From Candidatus Obscuribacterales bacterium (GTDB lineage Bacteria; Cyanobacteriota; Vampirovibrionia; Obscuribacterales; Obscuribacteraceae), in assembly GCA_019637435.1 (NCBI GenBank), contig JAHBVO010000005.1, positions 496,001-560,000 of the forward strand: a stretch of DNA of 64,000 nt, in the 5' to 3' direction. Position 1 is the first letter of the stretch, and each line of letters starts with the position of its first letter. The position numbers were made by a program, and so were the translations under genes. Below the pieces are notes generated by a model. That model ran no database searches and was not told the DNA's origin. It saw only the letters and a list, made by a program, of their open reading frames with translations. Shown here piece by piece: positions 18,701 to 27,255 of the stretch.

Positions 18701-19495
18701 ATGAATATGAAAAATGCAGTTGGTCGACGGATGTGCGGGACATTGTTGCTGGCAGGATTAGCAATGTTTTCCATTGCTGGCGCCAGTTATGCGCAACTCA
18801 CTGATGGTTCCTCCGATCGAACCGACAACTCTTTCGAGGTGCCTGGCTGGTTTTCGAAAGACAAGTCAGATATCGCAAGATATCCGGTGCCCCTCCTGCA
18901 GCCGCAAACACAATCAGCTCCGTCACCACTGGTGGTGATTCAAAAAGGAGGCACTTTTGGAAATCCAGGAGTGTTTTCGTCAAAGACAATTTTGACTCCC
19001 ACTCCAACCGGCTTTATAGCAACTGGTTCATCGCTTCCCTGGGTCGCTCCAGGTGCTGGTTTTAGTGGATACGGTGGCTATGGTAGCTACGGTAGCTACG
19101 GTGGCTGGGGCGGTGGAATGCCATACGTCGGCAACCGAATGGGAGGATTCAGCCACTACTCATCATATATAGATTACGCAGGCGTGCCATCGGGCTACGC
19201 CTATGGATTCAACATCGGTGGCGGCATGCCCTGGATGGGAGGCGGCGGTTTCGGAATGACACCAATGGGTGTCGGTCGCAGAGTAACCGCCACGATTGTC
19301 GCACCGGAGACTAAAACTCAAGGCACATACTACAACAGCGGTCAAACAGGCAATTCCGGAAACAGCTACTACTCTTCCAACGCTCCGGTGGTGCAACCAA
19401 ATGCGGTGACCATACCACCCAAGCAAAGTCCAAAAACCTACTGGGGAGATAGCGGAAGCCCATTCGGCAAGGACTTGAACGCCACCCCCTGGTGA
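18701..19495 (+). CDS. secreted Gly/Tyr-rich low-complexity protein
   Basis: A 264-residue protein with a signal peptide (CGTLLLAGLAMFSIAGASYAQ). The mature part is low in charge and rich in Gly, Tyr, Ser and Pro. It has a tract of GYGGYGSYGSYGGWGGGMPY type at about residues 122-145 and a second GGGMPWMGGGGFGMTPMG tract. Such sequences are seen in adhesive, matrix or phase-separating envelope proteins; I recognise no family. No cysteines remain in the mature protein. A hairpin terminator follows within 4 bases of the stop. Confidence 0.75.
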   Translation: MNMKNAVGRRMCGTLLLAGLAMFSIAGASYAQLTDGSSDRTDNSFEVPGWFSKDKSDIARYPVPLLQPQTQSAPSPLVVIQKGGTFGNPGVFSSKTILTPTPTGFIATGSSLPWVAPGAGFSGYGGYGSYGSYGGWGGGMPYVGNRMGGFSHYSSYIDYAGVPSGYAYGFNIGGGMPWMGGGGFGMTPMGVGRRVTATIVAPETKTQGTYYNSGQTGNSGNSYYSSNAPVVQPNAVTIPPKQSPKTYWGDSGSPFGKDLNATPW

Positions 19496-19498
19496 TTC

Positions 19499-19524
19499 GT
19501 TGCACTGCCCGACTGCAACTTTAT
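19499..19524 (+). terminator. probable terminator between convergent genes
   Basis: GTTGCA (19499-19504) pairs with TGCAAC (19514-19519), 9-base loop, then TTTAT. It overlaps the 3' end of the convergent thioredoxin gene. Confidence 0.5.
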
Positions 19525-20078
19525 AGATATTTCTGAACTATCGACTTCAGCACCTCGAAGCTAGTTAAACCTGTGCTTCGCTCTACAGGCTTACCGTCTT
19601 TGAAAACTATGAAGGTAGGCACAACCCTCACCCCATAACGGTTTGCCGAGACCGGACTTTCGTCGACATCCATCTTCAGGACTTTTACTTTTCCATTCCA
19701 ACCGAGATCTAGTTGGTGCACCACCGGCAGCATCATCTTGCACGGACCGCACCAGGTCGCACCGAAATCAACGAGAGCGACACCCTTATAATCAAGCACG
19801 TCATGCTCGAAGGACGAATCATTGACAGGTGTTAATTTCGAATCGTCTGCTTCCTTTGCGACGGTTTTAGCAACGGAAACCGGTGCCACTGAGCTAAGTT
19901 TCTGCTGACTGACACGCCGACGCAGGTCAGTCTGCGCAACCGCAGGCCGGGTGGCGGAGCAGCTTTCCGTTAAGTGACAGCGAGAATTGCGAGCCGGCGA
20001 AATTATCGCCATGAATACAATTCCCGCGACAATGAAGGCAAAAATCAGTGGTAAAGCGAGCTTGGTCATACTCGCCAT
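19521..20078 (-). CDS. membrane-anchored thioredoxin-like protein
   Basis: A 185-residue protein with one N-terminal membrane segment (ALPLIFAFIVAGIVFMAII, residues 8-26), a linker of about 60 residues, and a thioredoxin domain in the last 105 residues. The active site ATWCGPCKMMLPV has the WCGPC of true thioredoxins; VVPTFIVFKDGKPVERSTG contains the cis-proline. The positive-inside rule puts the domain on the outer face of the cytoplasmic membrane. There it could reduce or oxidise disulfides of the exported proteins encoded nearby (inference). It is followed upstream, 7 bases away, by the next minus-strand gene, so they probably form an operon. Confidence 0.9.
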   Translation of the reverse strand: MASMTKLALPLIFAFIVAGIVFMAIISPARNSRCHLTESCSATRPAVAQTDLRRRVSQQKLSSVAPVSVAKTVAKEADDSKLTPVNDSSFEHDVLDYKGVALVDFGATWCGPCKMMLPVVHQLDLGWNGKVKVLKMDVDESPVSANRYGVRVVPTFIVFKDGKPVERSTGLTSFEVLKSIVQKYL

Positions 20079-20085
20079 TATAATG

Positions 20086-20748
20086 CTAGGCGCTCAGCTT
20101 GGGTTGTATGGCAATCGGCGGGGGCAGTTCTCTCGTCCACTGGAACGAACGCAGCGTCTCCACGATTGTTTGCGCATGAAACGGCATATCTTCGGTCGGC
20201 GCCGAGAAGTGAACCTCATGGACAAGGCGCCCGGGACCGTCTTCCGAATCGGTAAAAATACTCAGGAATTTGCGGTCAAAAAGATTGTGTTCCCACCATA
20301 TGGCCAACATCCGCCGCCCATGCAGCTCTCCGACCTCAGCAGCCGCAATCGTGTACGAAGTCTCGCAGTACTTTGCCCTGGCAAACTGAACACCGCCAAG
20401 CATCCGCCCACCGACGCTGGCGTGCCAGATTTCATGAATATCTTCGAGATCACTCTCTGAGAGCTCTTTTAGTTCGGTCAACAAACTGCCGAACTTAGCC
20501 GCAGTTTCAACCGATACAGGATTACCGCGAAACCAGAACTCCAGAGTGACGCTTGAATCGGTTTTCAGCTCGAAGCGCCTGAAGATTTGACCTGCGCAGG
20601 AAATTCCACCTGCCAGGATTGTCGAACGCGTGCACTCTTGCCATTTGTTCAGGCGGATAAATTTGATTTCGTCAAAAATCTGACCTGACAGCCGAGTGAC
20701 GTCCGAAGTATCTACTTTGAATGACAATTTGCTTGATCTAGCGTGCAT
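20086..20748 (-). CDS. conserved-looking protein of unknown function
   Basis: A product of about 220 residues without signal peptide or membrane span. It looks like an alpha/beta protein with an N-terminal helix (DTSDVTRLSGQIFDEIKFIRL), a strand pair (FELKTDSSVTLEFWFRG), and a Trp-rich middle (HEIWHASVGGRMLGG, RMLAIWWEHN). I recognise no family. The frame is open to an ATG at 20808, but that stretch crosses a strong inverted repeat, so I prefer the ATG at 20748. Neither start has a clear ribosome site. The stop is 7 bases before the thioredoxin start. Confidence 0.65.
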   Translation of the reverse strand: MHARSSKLSFKVDTSDVTRLSGQIFDEIKFIRLNKWQECTRSTILAGGISCAGQIFRRFELKTDSSVTLEFWFRGNPVSVETAAKFGSLLTELKELSESDLEDIHEIWHASVGGRMLGGVQFARAKYCETSYTIAAAEVGELHGRRMLAIWWEHNLFDRKFLSIFTDSEDGPGRLVHEVHFSAPTEDMPFHAQTIVETLRSFQWTRELPPPIAIQPKLSA

Positions 20749-20784
20749 TTGTTTACCGCTCGAGATCCCCGGGTGCTGACTGGT

Positions 20785-20819
20785 GCCGCATATGCTTCGC
20801 ATATCCATCTATATGCGGC
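20785..20819. promoter_or_regulatory. inverted repeat upstream of the 20086-20748 gene
   Basis: GCCGCATAT (20785-20793) and ATATGCGGC (20811-20819) are perfect 9-base arms with a 17-base loop that repeats GCATAT. It may be an operator or a 5'-leader hairpin of the minus-strand gene. Confidence 0.45.
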
Positions 20820-21009
20820 TCGCAAGAACAACATGAATTTCCCATTTTGCGGCAATCTTGACAATCGTGAGATTCCCCCTGGAGTTACACTTAAATTTGA
20901 GAGCTTTTGGCGTTTTTTCAGTCCAGGTGCCGGATATAGCAATTTTCAGCAAAAAAAATTTCTCCGCAACTGTCCGTCACACCTTATAGGCTGAGAAAAA
21001 AGCCAATTG

Positions 21010-21015
21010 TATAAT
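21010..21015 (+). promoter_or_regulatory. candidate -10 element of relA/spoT
   Basis: A perfect TATAAT sits 43 bases before the GTG start. No good -35 is seen. Confidence 0.4.
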
Positions 21016-21057
21016 CTTCATTAAATTCGACCGCTCCTCCGGACAACTTCGACAGAG

Positions 21058-23394
21058 GTGACAGTTCACGCCCTGATGACCCAGCAAACCTTTGAAGGAC
21101 CACTAATTAAGATACTGCGAGACCAGGGGCGAGCCACTGAGGACATTGAATTTGTTCAGAAGGCATACGATTTCGCGCACAAAGCTCACGACGGTCAGCT
21201 TCGCAAGTCCCAGGACCCATACATAATCCATCCGGCTGAGGTCGCCGCAATCCTGGCGGAACTGGATGCTGACGTACAAACAATTTGTTCGGCTCTACTC
21301 CACGACGTGCTTGAAGATTGCGACGTCACAGCCAAGGAGATGGAGAAAGAGTTTGGAAAGGACATCGTCACAATCGTCGAGGGTGTTACCAAACTAGGAA
21401 AGTTCAGTTTTAGCTCCAAAGAAGAGCGCCAGGCGGAAAACTTCCGCAAGCTCATTGTTGCAATCGCGGAAGATTACCGCGTTGTCCTGGTAAAAATGGC
21501 TGACCGCCTGCACAACATGCGCACGCTGGACCACATGGCGCCGCACAAACAGCAAGAAATTGCCAAAGAGACACTGGAAATCTACGCGCCACTGGCAAAC
21601 CGTTTCGGTCTCGGGGAGATGAAATGGGAGCTGGAGGACCTCGCTCTGAGCTATATGGAGCCAGCGGAATATCAGCGCCTGCGTCAGCTTGTGGCTGATG
21701 AGCGTCCCGAGCGCGAAAATCTGATTGGAGACGTAGTTGAAAAACTGCGCGCCGCCCTGGTCGAGCGCAATATCAAAGCCGAAATCAGCGGACGTCCGAA
21801 ACACCTTTTCGGCATCTGGCGCAAGATGAAGAAACAGAACAAGCCCTTTGAAGAGCTTTTCGACATCCAAGCATTGCGAGTAATCATCGACAGCTCCGAA
21901 GACAAAAATTTCTGCGACCTGGAAAAAGATACTGATACGTCAGGTTGCTACGAAGTGATGGGCGTCGTACACGCGCTATTTACGCCAATTCCCGGGCGAT
22001 TCAAAGATTACATCGCCATGCCGAAGTTCAACAACTATCAATCGCTGCATACCGCGGTTATTGGTCCGAAAGGCAGACCTCTCGAAATTCAGATTAGAAC
22101 AAGGCGAATGCACCACATCGCCGAATACGGGATTGCAGCGCACTGGCGCTATAAAGAGTCCGGTGCTTCAGTCAAAGCAAACACCGATTCGGACAAGAAA
22201 ATCACCTGGCTGCGTCAACTCGTCGACTGGAGACAAGATCTCGCAGATGCGCAAGAGTACATGGACGAAGTCAAAATCGACTTGTTCTCTGATGAAGTGT
22301 TTGTGTTCAGTCCGCGCGGTGATGTGATAGATCTGCCGACCGGTTCCACTCCTATCGATTTCGCTTACCGAATTCACACAGATGTTGGTCACAAGTGCGT
22401 TGGCGCAAAGGTAAACGATCGCATCGTGCCACTGAATACGGTGCTTAAGAACGGTGATATTCTTGAAATCATCACAAGTAAAGTCACCCAGCCGAAGATG
22501 GACTGGCTCAACTTCGCTCGCACCCACGGCGCGAAGAGCAAGATTAGAAACTGGTTCAAGAAGCATCATAGAGAAGAACACATTCAGCAAGGGCGCCAGA
22601 TGCTTGAAGCTGAACTCGGTCGCAAAGGTCTGGAAGAATTGCTGGAGTCCGAGCGTATCATGGAGATGGGTAAGAAACTCAATCTTCGAAAGCCGGATGA
22701 TATCCTGGCGGCAATCGGATATGGCGATATTTCTACATCCACTGTCGTTGCAAAACTACGCGAGCTGGATCAGCTGGAGAAGGTAGAGAAGAAGGGCTAC
22801 ACTCTTCCTCTTACGCAAGAACGCAAACAGAGCAACATTGGCTCGCTAACCAGCTTGCTGCACCATTTAGCAAAATGCTGCCAACCGGTTCCAGGCGAAG
22901 AAATTATTGGCGTGGTCACCAGGGGCAGTGGCATCGCAGTTCACCGCCACGATTGTTCCAATCTGTCTAAAGCATCCGCAGAGCGCGTGATGGCTGTAGA
23001 CTGGTCAACAGAGCGGAATACGACATATCCCGCTATGGTGAAGATCGAATGCATCGATCGCGTCGGTATCGCCGGCGATATATTGAAAAAGGTTTCCGAC
23101 CACAGAGTAAATCTGCGCGATCTGCGAATAGAAACGAATAAAGACAAGAAAACGGCGTCTATAATCCTGATGCTGGAAGTCGTTGACGTAGATCAGCTGC
23201 AAAAGATCTCGCAAGCAATATCACAAATCAGTGACGTCATTCGCGTCCACAGAACTGACCATAAGAAGAAGGCTCCTGCCCCACCGGCCAACGGTACTCC
23301 GAAACAGAAAGCGTCGAAAGGCAGTAACGTTACGCCTATCAATAAAACCGCCAAAGCGAAGTCATCCAGGAAATCCCGCTCCGCAGATTCGTGA
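21058..23394 (+). CDS. relA: bifunctional (p)ppGpp synthetase/hydrolase
   Basis: A long RelA/SpoT homologue (778 residues) that makes and degrades the stringent-response alarmone. Domain order is complete. The HD hydrolase has HPAEVAAILAEL and LLHDVLEDCD, so hydrolysis residues are present. The synthetase has RFKDYIAMPKFNNYQSLHTAV and EIQIRTRRMHHIAEYGIAAHW. TGS follows at about residues 410-470 (VFVFSPRGDVIDLP, FAYRIHTDVGHKCVGAKVN), then the CC-containing helical/zinc-finger region (KCCQPVPGEEIIGVVTRG) and the ACT domain (DRVGIAGDILKKVSDHRVN). A Lys/Pro/Ser-rich tail of about 45 residues is unusual. The start could be the GTG at 21058 or an ATG at 21076. Its stop overlaps the rdgB start (GTGA), which implies coupled translation. 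Confidence 0.96.
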   Translation: MTVHALMTQQTFEGPLIKILRDQGRATEDIEFVQKAYDFAHKAHDGQLRKSQDPYIIHPAEVAAILAELDADVQTICSALLHDVLEDCDVTAKEMEKEFGKDIVTIVEGVTKLGKFSFSSKEERQAENFRKLIVAIAEDYRVVLVKMADRLHNMRTLDHMAPHKQQEIAKETLEIYAPLANRFGLGEMKWELEDLALSYMEPAEYQRLRQLVADERPERENLIGDVVEKLRAALVERNIKAEISGRPKHLFGIWRKMKKQNKPFEELFDIQALRVIIDSSEDKNFCDLEKDTDTSGCYEVMGVVHALFTPIPGRFKDYIAMPKFNNYQSLHTAVIGPKGRPLEIQIRTRRMHHIAEYGIAAHWRYKESGASVKANTDSDKKITWLRQLVDWRQDLADAQEYMDEVKIDLFSDEVFVFSPRGDVIDLPTGSTPIDFAYRIHTDVGHKCVGAKVNDRIVPLNTVLKNGDILEIITSKVTQPKMDWLNFARTHGAKSKIRNWFKKHHREEHIQQGRQMLEAELGRKGLEELLESERIMEMGKKLNLRKPDDILAAIGYGDISTSTVVAKLRELDQLEKVEKKGYTLPLTQERKQSNIGSLTSLLHHLAKCCQPVPGEEIIGVVTRGSGIAVHRHDCSNLSKASAERVMAVDWSTERNTTYPAMVKIECIDRVGIAGDILKKVSDHRVNLRDLRIETNKDKKTASIILMLEVVDVDQLQKISQAISQISDVIRVHRTDHKKKAPAPPANGTPKQKASKGSNVTPINKTAKAKSSRKSRSADS

Positions 23395-23987
23395 AAATCG
23401 TCTTAGCTACCAAAAACAAGGGCAAACTTCGAGAGCTCAGCGCCATGGCGAAAGATCTCGGCGAGACGAACTTTGAATTCGTGCTGGCGCCGGACGAATT
23501 CGACCCTGAAGAGACCGGCACGACTTACCTGGAAAACGCCGTCATCAAAGCCACCGAAGCGGCACGCATGACTAACCTACTATCTATTGCGGACGATTCC
23601 GGACTGTCCGTTGACGCGCTTGACGGGAGACCCGGAGTTTTCTCCGCCCGCTACTCAGGACACGATGAGGCGGCTGGCAGGCGCAAACTACTCGATGAAT
23701 TGAAAGACGTGCCCGACGGCAATCGAGGTGCTCAATACGTCTGCTGTATGGCAGTTTGCGCTCCATCGAACCTGGAGATTGTTTACACGGTCGAAACATA
23801 TTGGAGAGGCCGAATCGGGGTTGAAGAACGCGGCACTGGCGGTTTTGGTTTCGACCCAATCTTTTATGAAAACAATTCTGACGTAACGGTAGCTCAACTA
23901 CCGGCTGTAGAAAAGAATCAAAAGTCGCACCGTGGGCAAGCCTGGAGACATGTGCTTACTTTTCTGGAGAAAACTTTCATTAGTTAA
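23391..23987 (+). CDS. rdgB: RdgB/HAM1 inosine/xanthosine triphosphate pyrophosphatase
   Basis: A house-cleaning enzyme that hydrolyses dITP/ITP and XTP to monophosphates, keeping deaminated purines out of DNA and RNA. The 198-residue length is standard. It begins KIVLATKNKGKLRELSAM, the family signature (xxATxNxxKxxEL). It continues with YLENAVIKATEAARMTNLL, SIADDSGLSVDALDGRPGVFSARYSG over two turns, and GRIGVEERGTGGFGFDPIF. The GTG start overlaps the relA/spoT stop by 4 bases, so the two nucleotide-metabolism genes are translationally coupled. Lys-Ser-His-Arg at the C-terminus completes the base-binding site. Confidence 0.95.
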   Translation: MKIVLATKNKGKLRELSAMAKDLGETNFEFVLAPDEFDPEETGTTYLENAVIKATEAARMTNLLSIADDSGLSVDALDGRPGVFSARYSGHDEAAGRRKLLDELKDVPDGNRGAQYVCCMAVCAPSNLEIVYTVETYWRGRIGVEERGTGGFGFDPIFYENNSDVTVAQLPAVEKNQKSHRGQAWRHVLTFLEKTFIS

Positions 23988-24050
23988 TGAGAGGAGCTAC
24001 ATATACAACCACGTTCACAAGAGCTAGGATGTGTCGTCGTAGTCAACTTA

Positions 24051-24080
24051 CCGACGTTAATGGCAACTCATCAACGTCGG
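24051..24080 (+). promoter_or_regulatory. inverted repeat in the leader of the 24114 gene
   Basis: Perfect 8-base arms CCGACGTT (24051-24058) and AACGTCGG (24073-24080), 14-base loop. No T-tract follows, so it looks more like an operator or leader hairpin than an rdgB terminator. Confidence 0.4.
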
Positions 24081-24113
24081 CGACCAAATTAACCCCGAAA
24101 GGAGCCCGGTCGA

Positions 24114-24401
24114 GTGACAGATTTTCTGGTTTCCCCACCTAACAATGCAGCTGCGCTTCCTGCCTCCGACACGTGGCAGAACGAGAGCTACAACCATTTA
24201 AAAGCGCAGTCCGAGTCTCCTGAGGCGAAAGAAATCAACTTGCGCGAGGCACTTGAGTGGCTCCTCGGCAGTCCCGAACCCCATCAGGAAGTCCAGCTAT
24301 CGGACGAAGAAAAAGAAAGCCGCAAAGAGCGCCGCATGGATCTGCTGATGTGGATCATGAACCTCGAGATGCGCCTCTCACCGTACCGCGAACCCGCCTA
24401 G
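24114..24401 (+). CDS. small acidic protein of unknown function
   Basis: A 95-residue product starting at a GTG with AAAGGAG about 9 bases upstream. The first 35 residues look disordered. The rest is helical and highly charged (EAKEINLREALEWLLG, then DEEKESRKERRMDLLMWIMNLEMRL). There is no signal peptide and no cysteines. I recognise no family. The good ribosome site and separate leader hairpin support a real gene. Confidence 0.65.
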   Translation: MTDFLVSPPNNAAALPASDTWQNESYNHLKAQSESPEAKEINLREALEWLLGSPEPHQEVQLSDEEKESRKERRMDLLMWIMNLEMRLSPYREPA

Positions 24402-24432
24402 GCGCGGAAGTCTCATCGTTAGAGCGTCTGAA

Positions 24433-25140
24433 TCACTCCCGTTCAAAACTTTCTTTTGCAGAGCCATTACCATCGTTGAAGCTGGAAACATTCTTCTCTG
24501 CCTTAAAACTCTCTTCCATGGTTGCGACGGCATCGGCGCCTGATAAATCACAAAGACTCTGACGAGCAGAAGCCGCTATATTCCGCCATTCGCTTGGGTT
24601 CGTGTCCTTGTGTATTTCACGCGGGAATGCGTACTTGGAGTATGTCTCGTACCCGCAAGCAAGCCGCTCGCATTGATACCGACACATATTTTGAAACATA
24701 GTTAGCTCAATCGAATTAAGCTTTTGCGAATTTGGAAACTTTCTCTGAATGTAAGTGGCAAGCTCAGATCCCAAGTAAGTACCTGGAGTTATCGAACATC
24801 CGAGGTGACGCGAACGCTTGCATTGGTTCCAGAATTCCTTGTTATACGTGATGTGTCCTGAGTCACCGTACCTAAAAGCAACCAAACTTCGAGCGATTTC
24901 ATCGTCGCGGCACTCGTGCGATGGATCCAATTTTCGAAGCAAGAACTGAATTTCCGGAGATTTCTGACACATTGCGTCAAAAAGTAGATTCAATCGAGCA
25001 CAGTCTTGATCGGAAAAACCAGATTGATTCTGCTGATCATCGACGACTGCCGAGGGCGACTGTCCAGTGGACTGTTGAGCCCATGCAGAATTTGCAGACA
25101 GAAACAAAAGTACCACCAGACACGCCACTAAGGTTCGCAA
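24433..25140 (-). CDS. exported cysteine-rich protein of unknown function
   Basis: A 235-residue protein with a signal peptide (TLVACLVVLLFLSANSAWAQ). The mature part is mostly helical and has nine cysteines (SDQDCARLNLLFDAMCQKS, HECRDDE, NQCKRSRHLGCS, MCRYQCERLACGYE, SLCDLSG), which suggests several disulfides. I recognise no family. The start is a TTG with GAGGGAAAAG just upstream. It is transcribed divergently from the LRR kinase, 126 bases away. A membrane thioredoxin is encoded 4 kb to the left and could act on it (speculation). Confidence 0.75.
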   Translation of the reverse strand: MRTLVACLVVLLFLSANSAWAQQSTGQSPSAVVDDQQNQSGFSDQDCARLNLLFDAMCQKSPEIQFLLRKLDPSHECRDDEIARSLVAFRYGDSGHITYNKEFWNQCKRSRHLGCSITPGTYLGSELATYIQRKFPNSQKLNSIELTMFQNMCRYQCERLACGYETYSKYAFPREIHKDTNPSEWRNIAASARQSLCDLSGADAVATMEESFKAEKNVSSFNDGNGSAKESFERE

Positions 25141-25252
25141 ACTTTTCCCTCACCAGCAAACAGCCAAGATTGATCATATCAACTACAAAAATAAATGCTC
25201 GCCACAGGCAAATCGTGCTCACCATTTCGACGCCTTCCTGATTGATATTTTG

Positions 25253-25258
25253 TATGAT
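25253..25258 (+). promoter_or_regulatory. -10 element suggesting a leaderless kinase mRNA
   Basis: TATGAT preceded by TTG ends 8 bases before the kinase ATG, so transcription would begin at or within a base or two of the start codon. There is no ribosome site in that space and no convincing -35. Confidence 0.45.
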
Positions 25259-25266
25259 AGCTGTCT

Positions 25267-27204
25267 ATGACCGAACGCGCAGCCGATCTCTTCAAACGAT
25301 TAGACCCTGATGGACGGTACGAAAACGTCGAGCAGATAGGAAGCGGTGGGATGGGCACTGTTTATCGTGCTCTTGATACTCGTTTGCTAATTACAGTTGC
25401 GATAAAAGTTTTACACCAGAGCAGCGCGCAGGCACTCGTCAGATTTCAGCAAGAAGCACGCGCACTCAGCGCCTTGCAGCATGACGGCATCGTAAAAATC
25501 TACGACTTCTTCGCGTGCGAAGAGGAAGTTTTGCTGATCATGGAATTTGTTGAAGGGAAAACCGTTCGACAAATCCTCGATGAACAGGGAGTTATTGAAA
25601 CGGAAGATGCAATCAAGATTGCATTAGAGGTCAGTCGTGCCATCAAGCATGCGCACGCCAATGGCATCATCCATAGGGATTTAAAACCTGACAATGTTAT
25701 GGTCACCACTGACGGTGCAGTCAAAGTTCTAGACTTTGGAATCGCAAAATTGCTTCAAACCGATGACGTGTTCGGAACGTTAACGCGCGCAGGACAACTT
25801 ATTGGAAGTCCATTGTATATGAGTCCGGAACAGTTACAGGGTCAACAAGCAACGGTGCAAACCGACATTTACGGTCTGGGCCTGCTCCTGTTTCACATGC
25901 TTGCCGATCGAAGTCCGTTTCGCTCTGACACCGTTTCAGCAATGCTTGAAGAACGCCTCCAAATGTCACCATCCAAGGTAGCCGAGTTTATAGGGCAAGA
26001 GAAGTTGGGTCAGGAAATCGATAGAGTTCTTGCAGTGGCATTGGCACCAGAACCGAGCAGACGCTATCGAAATATGGCTGCATTCGAGTCTGATTTAAAC
26101 GTACTCAAAAGGTTACCGAGCGACTCGTCCTATAGCCCGCCTCCGGAATTGAAGCCGCCGTCAAACGAAGCAGAGCCTAGACCAAAGTCCGCGAAGGTCG
26201 CACTGCTGGCAATACCACTGGTTTTAATTACGGTTCTATTCACTGTAACCGCAGTTTTTCTAACACAACCGTCAGATACAGAGAAGCTTCTAAAGGGTCC
26301 TGCCAAAAGCCAGCACCAGCAGATCGAGATTTTGCCACAAAACGTCGAAGTGGATGAACCAGAGTCGGGCGACACGCAAAATCCGGACGTCGCACCTCCC
26401 GGTTTCACGTCGGACGACGACAACGGAACACGGACGGAAACATTCAGCAAGGCACGAGAACCGATTACAAAAGAAAAGATTGAATCCGCTCTGAAGGCAA
26501 ACATTCGATATCTAAGCTTCGAAGGCAGCGCAACCCTAAGCGATGAGCATCTCCAGATGCTTAAGGACTCGCCGATTTACGCACTGGATTTGCGGTCCAC
26601 TGCCACCGGCATTGGTGGCATGAAAGCACTTAGAGAATTGCCGAAGCTGAACTGGCTCATTCTCAGCAATTCAGACTTATCTGATCAAGGGGTGGAAGTT
26701 TTGGGCCCAATGCCAAACTTGAGGAAATTGGAGTTGCACAACTGCCGAAAGTTTACAGACCGTGGTTTAGAATCTCTGGTCTCAACTTATCCGAAACTCC
26801 AGCTGCTCGATATTGGCGAGACCTCAGTCACTACCCTGAAGCCGTTGAAGAAACTGAGACACTTACAGCTTCTACGAGCAGGAAGAACTGAAATTACCGA
26901 TGCGGACATCGCTTGCCTGCGAGAACCACTCAGAGATCTCTACATCATCGGATGTCCAAACATCACAGACCAAACTCTAGACAGCCTCGCTCAAATTAAA
27001 ACTCTACGCTTTGTAGCGCTGAGAGCCTGTCCAAAAATCTCGGTCAAAGCCGTTCGTAAATTCACAGATACTACTGGATGCAAACTCGTCTTTAAGACAA
27101 AGACTGCAAAACATCCAAAGGTTCGCGAACAAGATGCAATAAAAGACTCTTTTGCGGACCTGGACTCTCTCGACGAAAGTTCGAGCGATTATCGTTCCAA
27201 CTAA
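25267..27204 (+). CDS. Ser/Thr protein kinase with transmembrane segment and leucine-rich repeats
   Basis: A 645-residue receptor-like kinase. The kinase domain spans residues 18-285: IGSGGMGTVYRA loop, Lys47 in VAIKVLH, catalytic HRDLKPDNV (Asp138), DFGIAK at 156-161, and GSPLYMSPEQL. All catalytic residues are present. A Pro-rich juxtamembrane stretch leads to one membrane span at about 313-335 and an acidic linker. About seven leucine-rich repeats of the cysteine-containing/GALA-like kind follow (LYALDLRSTATGIGGMKAL, LNWLILSNSDLSDQGVEVL, LRKLELHNCRKFTDRGLESL). The LRRs should lie outside the membrane and may sense a protein ligand. The arrangement resembles plant receptor kinases in reverse order. 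A leaderless start is likely. Confidence 0.93.
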   Translation: MTERAADLFKRLDPDGRYENVEQIGSGGMGTVYRALDTRLLITVAIKVLHQSSAQALVRFQQEARALSALQHDGIVKIYDFFACEEEVLLIMEFVEGKTVRQILDEQGVIETEDAIKIALEVSRAIKHAHANGIIHRDLKPDNVMVTTDGAVKVLDFGIAKLLQTDDVFGTLTRAGQLIGSPLYMSPEQLQGQQATVQTDIYGLGLLLFHMLADRSPFRSDTVSAMLEERLQMSPSKVAEFIGQEKLGQEIDRVLAVALAPEPSRRYRNMAAFESDLNVLKRLPSDSSYSPPPELKPPSNEAEPRPKSAKVALLAIPLVLITVLFTVTAVFLTQPSDTEKLLKGPAKSQHQQIEILPQNVEVDEPESGDTQNPDVAPPGFTSDDDNGTRTETFSKAREPITKEKIESALKANIRYLSFEGSATLSDEHLQMLKDSPIYALDLRSTATGIGGMKALRELPKLNWLILSNSDLSDQGVEVLGPMPNLRKLELHNCRKFTDRGLESLVSTYPKLQLLDIGETSVTTLKPLKKLRHLQLLRAGRTEITDADIACLREPLRDLYIIGCPNITDQTLDSLAQIKTLRFVALRACPKISVKAVRKFTDTTGCKLVFKTKTAKHPKVREQDAIKDSFADLDSLDESSSDYRSN

Positions 27205-27243
27205 CTAGTCGCCTCGCAAGTCGCACAACTCTTCAAGCGATTG

Positions 27244-27249
27244 TATTAT
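27244..27249 (+). promoter_or_regulatory. -10 element suggesting a leaderless mRNA
   Basis: TATTAT, again preceded by TTG, ends 6 bases before the ATG at 27256. Spacing and context match the element before the kinase at 25267. Confidence 0.4.
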
Positions 27250-27255
27250 TTGAGT

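Noticed and set aside
20743..20994. 83-codon plus-strand frame
   Set aside because: It runs across the inverted repeat and the relA/spoT upstream region, lacks a ribosome site and shows no protein-like pattern.
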